From Bacillota bacterium (lineage in GTDB: Bacteria > Bacillota > Syntrophomonadia > Syntrophomonadales > Syntrophomonadaceae): DNA of 6,492 nt. The stretch lies in NCBI GenBank assembly GCA_017861475.1, contig JAGFXV010000089.1:1-6492 (forward strand), in the 5' to 3' direction. The translations under genes were made by a program, and so were the position numbers. Each line of letters starts with the position of its first letter. Position 1 is the stretch's first letter. Positions 1-4,753 of the stretch are shown here, piece after piece. A model generated the notes under the pieces. The model worked only from the letters and a program-made list of their open reading frames with translations. It had not been told where the DNA came from and did no database searches.

Positions 1-1182
1 AGACGAACTGCCGCCACATTCGGTTACACGGAAATACGGACTCCCATTTTTGAACATACGGAACTGTTTGAGCGGGGAGTAGGAGATACCACCGATATTG
101 TCAGCAAGGAAATGTATACCTTTCAGGATCGTTCCAATCGCAGCCTGACCTTGAGGCCGGAAAACACCGCCTCCTGTGTGCGGGCTTTTATTGAGCACAG
201 TGTTGCCGGAGGAGTCTTGCCGGTCAAGTGGTATTACATGGGTCCCATGTTCCGTTATGATCGGCCTCAGGCAGGCAGGTACAGACAGTTCCATCAGTTT
301 GGAGTGGAGGCTTTCGGCAGCAACAATCCTGCCATGGATGCCGAAGTGATTACCCTGGTGCTGGAAATACTGGCCAACCTGGGCCTGCATGAATACGAAC
401 TGCATCTTAATTCAGTCGGTTGCCCGCAATGCCGGGAAGTTTACCGGCAGAAGCTGATTGAACATATTCGTCCGGCCAAAGACAAACTGTGTGCAGATTG
501 TCAAAGCCGCTTTGAGAAAAACCCGCTGCGGGTCTTGGACTGCAAAGTTGCTTCCTGTCAGGAGGCTATAGCGGGTTTCCCCAATATGTGCGATTACCTG
601 TGCTCTGACTGCAGTGAGCACTACAGCCGGGTACGCAGCATTTTGACGGAGGCCGGGATATCCTATATACATGATAACCAACTGGTGCGGGGATTGGACT
701 ATTATACCAATACTGCCTTCGAAATCATGATCCCGATCATCGGAGCGCAGAGTTCGGTCGCCGGCGGAGGTCGTTACAACGGACTGGTGAAGGAATGCGG
801 CGGGCCGGATATGCCGGGGGTAGGTTTTGCCATGGGTATGGAAAGACTGCTGCTGGCCATGAACAGTCAGGAAGCTACTATGACCGATCCCAAACAGCTG
901 GATGTATTTCTGGCCTTGCTGGATGAAAAATACGAGAGCCGGGCCATGAATATGCTAAGCGGACTACGCCGCGCCGGCATCAGGGCGGATCGGGATTACA
1001 ATCAGCGCAGTATTAAAGCGCAGATGAAATATGCTGATAAAATGGGAGCAAGGCTCGTTTTGCTGTTAGGTGAGGATGAGTTCCAAAGAGGGGTTGTCAC
1101 CATCCGGGACATGCAGACCCGTCAGCAAAGTGAAGTAGCAAATGATGCTTTGATTGCCGCCATAAAAGCAATTCTTGAATAG
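1..1182 (+). CDS. hisS: Histidyl-tRNA synthetase (HisRS), N-terminus cut by window edge
   Basis: This class II synthetase joins histidine to tRNA(His) in the cytoplasm, using ATP. The reading frame is open from base 1, so the start codon lies upstream; 393 residues are visible, and with a usual family length near 420 roughly 25-30 residues are missing. The sequence shows motif 1 (FGYTEIRTPIFEHTELF, near nt 19-69) and motif 2 (around FRYDRPQAGRYRQFHQFG, nt 250-306). The two HisRS signature motifs follow: LVRGLDYYT at 682-708 and AGGGRYNGL at 760-786. Motif 3 (GVGFAMGMERL) starts at 817. The C-terminal anticodon-binding domain begins near nt 895. Between motif 2 and the first signature lies a cysteine-rich insertion (nt 421-612, nine Cys including CPQC and CADC), as I recall from many clostridial HisRS. 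The gene ends 20 bases before aspS, which suggests co-transcription. The identification is firm; only the 5' end is unseen. Confidence 0.97.
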   Translation, partial: RRTAATFGYTEIRTPIFEHTELFERGVGDTTDIVSKEMYTFQDRSNRSLTLRPENTASCVRAFIEHSVAGGVLPVKWYYMGPMFRYDRPQAGRYRQFHQFGVEAFGSNNPAMDAEVITLVLEILANLGLHEYELHLNSVGCPQCREVYRQKLIEHIRPAKDKLCADCQSRFEKNPLRVLDCKVASCQEAIAGFPNMCDYLCSDCSEHYSRVRSILTEAGISYIHDNQLVRGLDYYTNTAFEIMIPIIGAQSSVAGGGRYNGLVKECGGPDMPGVGFAMGMERLLLAMNSQEATMTDPKQLDVFLALLDEKYESRAMNMLSGLRRAGIRADRDYNQRSIKAQMKYADKMGARLVLLLGEDEFQRGVVTIRDMQTRQQSEVANDALIAAIKAILE

Positions 1183-1185
1183 ATT

Positions 1186-1191
1186 GGGAGG
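1186..1191 (+). promoter_or_regulatory. Ribosome binding site of aspS
   Basis: GGGAGG lies 11 bases before the ATG at 1203, inside the 20-base gap after hisS. The spacing is slightly long, but no better site or start is close. No promoter is evident in the gap, so aspS is probably read from the hisS transcript. Confidence 0.7.
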
Positions 1192-1202
1192 ATATAGCCA
1201 TA

Positions 1203-2963
1203 ATGAAAAGGACTCACAGCGCAACTGCACTAACTCTTGAAAATGTCGGCCAGGAAGTCATCCTGAACGGATGGGTCAACAGCCGCAGAGATCATGGCGG
1301 TCTCATTTTTATCGATCTCAGGGATCGTTCCGGGCTTATCCAAATCGTATTTAATCCCGAACTGGACGAAGAGGCTTTCCATCTGGCCGAGTCGGTCAGA
1401 AGTGAATATGTGGTAGCCTGCCGGGGCAAGGTGCTGGCTCGTTCCGAGGCGACCATCAATCCCAACCTGGAGACCGGAAGCATTGAAGTACATATCGTGG
1501 CCATGGAAGTATTAAATACCGCCAAGACGCCGCCTTTTTATATTGAAAATGACATTGATGTGGACGAAACACTGCGCATGCGTTATCGTTATCTGGATCT
1601 GCGCCGGCCGGAAATGAGAGACAATCTGATGCTGCGTCACCGGGTTGTCAACACCATCAGGCAGGTTTTGGACGAGCAGGGTTTTGTTGAAATTGAAACA
1701 CCGGTGTTGGGCCGCAGCACCCCGGAAGGAGCGCGTGATTATCTGGTCCCGAGCCGCATTCACCCCGGTGAATTCTACGCTCTGCCCCAGTCGCCCCAGC
1801 AATACAAACAAATGCTGATGGTTGCCGGGATGGAAAAATATTTTCAGATCGCCCGTTGTTTCCGCGATGAAGATCTGAGAGCCGACCGCCAGCCTGAATT
1901 TACCCAACTGGATATGGAAATGTCCTTCATTGATGAAGAAGACGTATTCAGTCTTATTGAACCCTTAATGCAGAAGGTTTTTAAAGTTTCCAATAATATA
2001 GACCTGACCATTCCTTTTCCCCGTATCACCTACGATGAGGCCATGCTTAAATACGGGAGTGATCAGCCCGAATTACGTTTCGGATGGGAGATTCAGGACA
2101 TAACCGAATTGGTCAAGGACGTTGAGTTTAAAGTATTTTCCGGCGCCATTGCCGCAGGCGGAGTGGTCAGAGCGCTCAATGCCAAAGGATGCGGTTCCAT
2201 GCCCCGCAGGGAAATCGATGATCTGGGAAAAATGGCGGTCGCTTTCGGAGCCAAAGGACTGGCATGGATCAATGTGGCCGAAAATGAATTAAAATCACCG
2301 ATCACCAAATTCTTTACCGACGAACAAATCCAGACGCTATTAAAAGCGTTAAATGCGCAGCCCGGTGATTTGCTCTTGTTTGCCGCCGATCAGCCTCAGA
2401 TCGTTGCCAAGGTTCTGGGGACATTGCGTCTGGAATTGGGCAGAAGACTGAAACTCTATGATGAAAATGAATTTTCCTTTGCCTGGGTGGTAGACTTCCC
2501 GCTCTTTGAATACGATCAGGAAGAACAACGCTGTGTGGCTGTCCATCATATGTTTACCTCACCACGGATCGAAGATTTGGAACTGCTGGATCATGAGCCT
2601 CTGGCTGTGAAGGCCCGTGCTTACGACCTCATACTAAATGGAGTCGAGCTGGGCGGAGGCAGTATCAGAATCCACCGTCGTGACTGGCAGGAAAAGATTT
2701 TCAGTCTTTTAGGAATGACGATGGAGGAAGCCAAAGATAAATTTGGCTTCATGCTGGAAGCTTTCGAATTTGGTACACCGCCCCACGGCGGGATCGCCTT
2801 TGGAATCGATCGCATGATCATGTTGATGGCGCGGCGCGACAGTATAAGAGATGTGATTGCCTTCCCCAAAACCCAAAGCGCGGCTTGTTTGATGACCGAT
2901 GCTCCGTCCGATGTGAGCCCTCGTCAGCTGCGGGAATTGTCTCTTAAAATAAGAGATAAATAA
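1203..2963 (+). CDS. aspS: Aspartyl-tRNA synthetase, bacterial type, possibly non-discriminating
   Basis: This class IIb synthetase charges tRNA(Asp) with aspartate in the cytoplasm. Its 586 residues are normal for the bacterial form. An N-terminal OB-fold anticodon-binding domain (about 1-105) contains GWVNSRRDHGGLIFIDLRDR. The catalytic core has FVEIETPVLGRSTPEGARDY, the ALPQSPQ segment (193-199), motif 2 with the FRDEDLRADRQPEFTQ block (Arg221), and motif 3 (GTPPHGGIAFGIDR, 524-537, ending in the ATP-binding Arg537). The bacterial GAD insertion domain lies between motifs 2 and 3 (roughly 285-420; GVVRALNAKG at 320-329). Residue 31 is His, where E. coli and Bacillus enzymes have Leu; in Pseudomonas aeruginosa a His here goes with charging of both tRNA(Asp) and tRNA(Asn). 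If that holds, the enzyme would make Asp-tRNA(Asn) for GatCAB. Identity as AspRS is firm; the relaxed specificity is inference. Confidence 0.97.
   Translation: MKRTHSATALTLENVGQEVILNGWVNSRRDHGGLIFIDLRDRSGLIQIVFNPELDEEAFHLAESVRSEYVVACRGKVLARSEATINPNLETGSIEVHIVAMEVLNTAKTPPFYIENDIDVDETLRMRYRYLDLRRPEMRDNLMLRHRVVNTIRQVLDEQGFVEIETPVLGRSTPEGARDYLVPSRIHPGEFYALPQSPQQYKQMLMVAGMEKYFQIARCFRDEDLRADRQPEFTQLDMEMSFIDEEDVFSLIEPLMQKVFKVSNNIDLTIPFPRITYDEAMLKYGSDQPELRFGWEIQDITELVKDVEFKVFSGAIAAGGVVRALNAKGCGSMPRREIDDLGKMAVAFGAKGLAWINVAENELKSPITKFFTDEQIQTLLKALNAQPGDLLLFAADQPQIVAKVLGTLRLELGRRLKLYDENEFSFAWVVDFPLFEYDQEEQRCVAVHHMFTSPRIEDLELLDHEPLAVKARAYDLILNGVELGGGSIRIHRRDWQEKIFSLLGMTMEEAKDKFGFMLEAFEFGTPPHGGIAFGIDRMIMLMARRDSIRDVIAFPKTQSAACLMTDAPSDVSPRQLRELSLKIRDK
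2940..2956 (+). other. Short AT-rich hairpin over the end of aspS
   Basis: TCTCTTA, AAA, TAAGAGA form a perfect 7-bp inverted repeat just before the aspS stop, followed by TAAATAAAAA. It has few G-C pairs and no T-run, so it is a poor intrinsic terminator on the + strand. I see no better terminator between aspS and the 6S promoter; read-through or Rho-dependent ending is possible. Confidence 0.3.
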
Positions 2964-3030
2964 AAAGATTGCAACATATGATATTATTGATAAAGGTACG
3001 AAGCCAGGAATATATTGGATAAGCGATTCG

Positions 3031-3059
3031 TTGAAGCAGCTTGATATTTATGATATACT
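3031..3059 (+). promoter_or_regulatory. Sigma-A type promoter of the 6S RNA gene
   Basis: TTGAAG (3031-3036) and TATACT (3054-3059) are separated by exactly 17 bases. They match the housekeeping consensus TTGACA/TATAAT at 4/6 and 5/6 positions. Transcription would start near 3066-3068, about 25-30 bases before the first base of the folded 6S RNA. The region between the aspS stop and this promoter (2964-3030) shows no gene. Confidence 0.65.
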
Positions 3060-3065
3060 GGCGGT

Positions 3066-3270
3066 GTAAAACAAATTAATAAAGCAGAGGAACAGCCCTG
3101 CTGCGTACGTGAATAGCCGTTTTAGTTTTTGCCAACACAGAAACTTCGGGAGTGTGTACTTCGCTTGTGTATTGCATGCCCATTTAATTGGGATCCAAAA
3201 AGTAAGCGAGAGGACACCCACCTGCTTTGCAGGTTAAAACTCGCGGCACCACGGCTCGGTGGGGTTTTTC
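3066..3270 (+). ncRNA. ssrS: 6S RNA, regulator of RNA polymerase (ends approximate)
   Basis: 6S RNA mimics an open promoter and binds housekeeping RNA polymerase in slow growth. The fold can be drawn by hand. The closing stem pairs 3094-3111 with about 3250-3266, with G-U pairs, one bulge and one mismatch. GCCG (3116-3119) pairs with CGGC (3244-3247), and AGTTTT (3124-3129) with AAAACT (3236-3241). A central bubble follows, whose 3' strand holds the small hairpin ACCTGC-TTT-GCAGGT (3220-3234), as in known 6S RNAs. An upper stem pairs 3160-3166 with 3204-3210, and the tip stem pairs CCCA (3179-3182) with TGGG (3189-3192). The segment GACACCCACCTGC...GCGGC resembles the 3' half of E. coli 6S RNA. 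From memory, 6S genes lie near aspS in several Firmicutes, including Bacillus bsrA. Length near 180-205 nt fits. The mature 5' end could be as late as about 3090. Confidence 0.82.
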
Positions 3271-3280
3271 ATTGCCCCAC
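3247..3280 (+). terminator. 3' end of 6S RNA: GC-rich stem with T-run, overlapping a second hairpin
   Basis: A short stem (CCAC 3249-3252 with GTGG 3259-3262) runs into GGTTTTTC, so transcription may stop in the T-run at 3265-3269. An alternative perfect 6-bp stem pairs GTGGGG (3259-3264) with CCCCAC (3275-3280), with the T-run in its loop. The two structures exclude each other. The exact end cannot be fixed from sequence alone. Confidence 0.45.
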
Positions 3281-3471
3281 GGTCATCTTCAACCCGGTAA
3301 AAAAGCTTGGGTCTTATAGTCTCACCTCACTCCAAATGACAATAACTTCCAATTTCATTTCTACTAAAAATTTCATTCAGGGAGTGGTTTATAACGTTCT
3401 GAAATGTTAAAATTATGAAAACTGTTTTCCACTGGATGCTCATTATAATTATCTTCCCTAAAATTCGCTTC
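3281..3471. other. Intergenic AT-rich stretch with no gene seen
   Basis: Between the 6S RNA and the candidate ACT promoter I find no ORF with a ribosome site, no tRNA-like fold, and no clear repeat. A + strand ORF (3129-3410) runs through part of it, but its first half lies over the 6S RNA, it has no ribosome site, and its composition is not protein-like. I treat the stretch as non-coding. Confidence 0.6.
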
Positions 3472-3499
3472 TTGCATTTCAAGTATTTTTTTATATAAA
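3472..3499 (+). promoter_or_regulatory. Candidate promoter for the ACT-domain gene
   Basis: TTGCAT (3472-3477) and TATAAA (3494-3499) are 16 bases apart. The -10 is good but the -35 is weak (3/6). The predicted start near 3506 falls inside the palindrome at 3502-3542. AT-rich DNA gives such matches by chance, so this is tentative. Confidence 0.35.
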
Positions 3500-3501
3500 C
3501 C

Positions 3502-3542
3502 AATTACAAATAACTAAATAATATTAATAGCTATTTGTAATT
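3502..3542. promoter_or_regulatory. Long imperfect palindrome upstream of the ACT gene (operator or 5'-UTR hairpin)
   Basis: The arms AATTACAAATAACTA (3502-3516) and TAGCTATTTGTAATT (3528-3542) are complementary over 15 positions with one mismatch, and the outer 11 are perfect. The central spacer is 11 bases. It sits immediately downstream of the candidate -10. It could be an operator for a dimeric regulator or a hairpin at the start of the mRNA. It is too AT-rich, and lacks a following T-run, to be a typical terminator. Seeing the dyad is certain; its function is inference. Confidence 0.5.
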
Positions 3543-3569
3543 ATTATTGAAAATGTTGCAGGAAAAATA

Positions 3570-3608
3570 ATGAAAGGAGTAGAAATAGTAACTTTTAGGA
3601 GGCAATGA
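3570..3608 (+). CDS. Possible 12-residue leader ORF before the ACT gene
   Basis: ATG at 3570 reads MKGVEIVTFRRQ and stops at TGA 3606-3608, one base before the ACT start at 3610. A weak AGGA (3560-3563) lies 6 bases before it. The two AGG codons (3597-3602) are the ribosome site of the ACT gene, so translating this leader would cover that site. It has no run of a single amino acid as in classical attenuators. It may be chance. Confidence 0.2.
   Translation: MKGVEIVTFRRQ
3597..3602 (+). promoter_or_regulatory. Ribosome binding site of the ACT gene
   Basis: A perfect AGGAGG lies 7 bases before ATG 3610, which fixes the start of the ACT protein. Confidence 0.85.
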
Positions 3609-3609
3609 G

Positions 3610-4038
3610 ATGGCAAAACAACTTTCCGTTTTTTTAGAAAACAAAGCAGGGAGATTAGCCAGGGTTACCAGAGTTCTTGGTGAAGCCGGCATTAATATTC
3701 GTGCACTGTCAATTGCCGATACTTCCGATTTTGGTATCCTGCGTATTATCGTCAATGATCCGCCAAAGGCTTACGCCATCCTTAAAGATGCCGGTTTTAC
3801 TGTGAGCGAAACGGAAGTAATAGGAGTACGGGTGAAAGATATACCCGGCGGACTGGCTGCTGTACTCGAGAAGATGTCAGACGCTAATTTAAATATTGAA
3901 TATATGTATGCCTTTCTTGGCACTTCAGAAGAAGACGCATTGGTGATCTTTAAAATAGAAGATAATAAAAAAGCCCGGATCGCTTTTAAAGAAAGCGGTA
4001 TCCAGGTTATCGAAGAACAGGAACTGTATCAGCTATAA
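3610..4038 (+). CDS. Free-standing protein of two ACT domains
   Basis: ACT domains are small ligand-binding folds, often for amino acids, that regulate metabolic enzymes or transcription. This 142-residue protein is two ACT repeats with no catalytic or DNA-binding part. Domain 1 (about 3-67) has LENKAGRLARVTRVLGEAGI and NIRALSIAD; domain 2 (about 70-140) has VKDIPGGLAAVLEKMSDA and NIEYMYAFLG. The paired (K/P)-(A/G)-G-x-L signature followed by a helix and N-(I/L)-x-x is typical. It resembles the uncharacterised double-ACT group (COG4747 from memory), members of which are often next to phenylacetate-CoA ligase or indolepyruvate oxidoreductase genes. Neither is here, so its partner must be elsewhere. 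It stands alone between the 6S region and a strong hairpin, likely as a single-gene unit. It is cytoplasmic: no signal peptide or membrane segment. The fold is firm; ligand and role are unknown. Confidence 0.92.
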   Translation: MAKQLSVFLENKAGRLARVTRVLGEAGINIRALSIADTSDFGILRIIVNDPPKAYAILKDAGFTVSETEVIGVRVKDIPGGLAAVLEKMSDANLNIEYMYAFLGTSEEDALVIFKIEDNKKARIAFKESGIQVIEEQELYQL

Positions 4039-4040
4039 AA

Positions 4041-4076
4041 CATCGGCTGTTATCCTCTGAGGGATAACAGCCGATG
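4041..4076 (+). terminator. Perfect 15-bp hairpin after the ACT gene, probable terminator
   Basis: CATCGGCTGTTATCC (4041-4055) and GGATAACAGCCGATG (4062-4076) are exact complements with a 6-base loop (TCTGAG). It starts two bases after the ACT stop codon. On the + strand no T-run follows (CTGCTCATAAAA); on the - strand the stem runs into TTTTATAG. It may end ACT transcription inefficiently, protect the mRNA 3' end, or block antisense reading. No - strand gene is visible to need it. Confidence 0.65.
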
Positions 4077-4238
4077 CTGCTCATAAAACAATCTGCAGGG
4101 AATATATTTTAGCAGAAATTTCAATTATGTGATCTCCTTAATTGGTTAAATTAAAACCTTGGTTTCCCCTGAATCGCAGCAATATTCGAACTCTTTATGC
4201 AGCACCATTCAGAAAAACGCAAAAAAGGAGGTGAACTA
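4077..4238. other. Intergenic region between ACT gene and envelope operon
   Basis: No gene is seen here. A small dyad TCTGC (4092-4096) / GCAGA (4112-4116) flanks AT-rich DNA. I cannot find a convincing sigma-A promoter: TTGGTT near 4160-4165 with TATTCG near 4184 is poor. The promoter of the following operon may use another sigma factor or be too weak to see. Confidence 0.4.
4226..4231 (+). promoter_or_regulatory. Ribosome binding site that sets the start of the membrane protein
   Basis: AGGAGG (extended AAGGAGGTGA at 4225-4234) lies 7 bases before ATG 4239. An in-frame ATG at 4197 would put this site inside the gene and has no site of its own, so 4239 is preferred. Confidence 0.88.
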
Positions 4239-4733
4239 ATGAAAAGAGCAATTGGTCTCGGATTACTGGTGGCAGTATTTTTTGCAGCATTTATTATGGC
4301 CAAAGACTATATCGCCGTCAGTTCCTTTTATATGGCTGCAGCAGCCATGGCAATGTTTGCCGTTCTTGGCCCTTTCGGGGACTATTTCAAGACCGGTATA
4401 TCTATGGTGATTGGCGTTTTTGTAGGTCTTGTGGGAATCATCATTCTTATTGCCAAAATGCCGCTTCCACCAGATAACCTGGTTTATTTGGCCATAGTCG
4501 GCGGCGTATCTCTGTTCATTCTAATTTTATTGTCTGTAACCGGGCTCAGGATTGATGGAATGTTCCTGGGTTGGGCCGGATACTTTGCATCAGTATATGG
4601 AACATATACTACCAATGCAGCATCCCTGGCAACCGCAGCCATGCCGGCAGCAGTCGGCGTATGCGTTTCGCTGCTGGTTGGATTGGTCATGGCCAACCTG
4701 ATCATTAAAATCGCTATGGCTCTGAATAATTAG
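4239..4733 (+). CDS. Small multi-pass membrane protein of unknown function
   Basis: The 164-residue product is almost entirely hydrophobic, with a short basic N-terminus (MKR). Likely membrane segments are near 4-21, 26-45, 53-72, 82-101, 107-122 and 136-160, giving five or six passes. Small residues (Ala, Gly, Ser) are frequent within the segments. A loop with MPLPPDN (74-80) and a polar turn TYTTNAAS (122-129) may face outside. I see no catalytic motif. The general layout recalls the small YcdZ/DUF1097-type membrane proteins, but I could not confirm this. The strong ribosome site suggests good expression. The stop is 20 bases before the TTG start of the YhgE-like gene, so the two are very probably one operon and may act together in the envelope. 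Confidence 0.85.
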   Translation: MKRAIGLGLLVAVFFAAFIMAKDYIAVSSFYMAAAAMAMFAVLGPFGDYFKTGISMVIGVFVGLVGIIILIAKMPLPPDNLVYLAIVGGVSLFILILLSVTGLRIDGMFLGWAGYFASVYGTYTTNAASLATAAMPAAVGVCVSLLVGLVMANLIIKIAMALNN

Positions 4734-4737
4734 GAAA

Positions 4738-4749
4738 GGGGGGAGAAGG
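4738..4749 (+). promoter_or_regulatory. Purine-rich ribosome site for the TTG-started gene
   Basis: GGGGGGAGAAGG precedes two adjacent TTG codons (4751 and 4754). The G-rich core GGGGGGAG (4738-4745) is 8 bases from TTG 4754 and 5 from TTG 4751, so 4754 fits slightly better. The first ATG in frame (4781) has no such site and would remove the basic part of the signal peptide. Confidence 0.65.
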
Positions 4750-4753
4750 TTTG

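Noticed and set aside
1512..1907. A 131-codon - strand ORF inside aspS
   Set aside because: It lies fully within the well-conserved aspS frame and has no independent support.
2964..3030. Possible tRNA or small RNA just after aspS
   Set aside because: No cloverleaf or T-arm sequence is present; the stretch only leads to the 6S promoter.
3129..3410. A 93-codon + strand ORF after aspS
   Set aside because: It has no ribosome site, no recognisable protein character, and its first half covers the 6S RNA fold.
3481..3492. T-run after a 4-bp CTTG/CAAG stem as a terminator
   Set aside because: The stem is too short and the T-run is better explained as the spacer of the candidate ACT promoter in AT-rich DNA.
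4197..4238. Earlier in-frame ATG for the membrane protein (adds 14 polar residues)
   Set aside because: It has no ribosome site, and the strong AAGGAGGTGA lies inside this extension, so ATG 4239 is the start.
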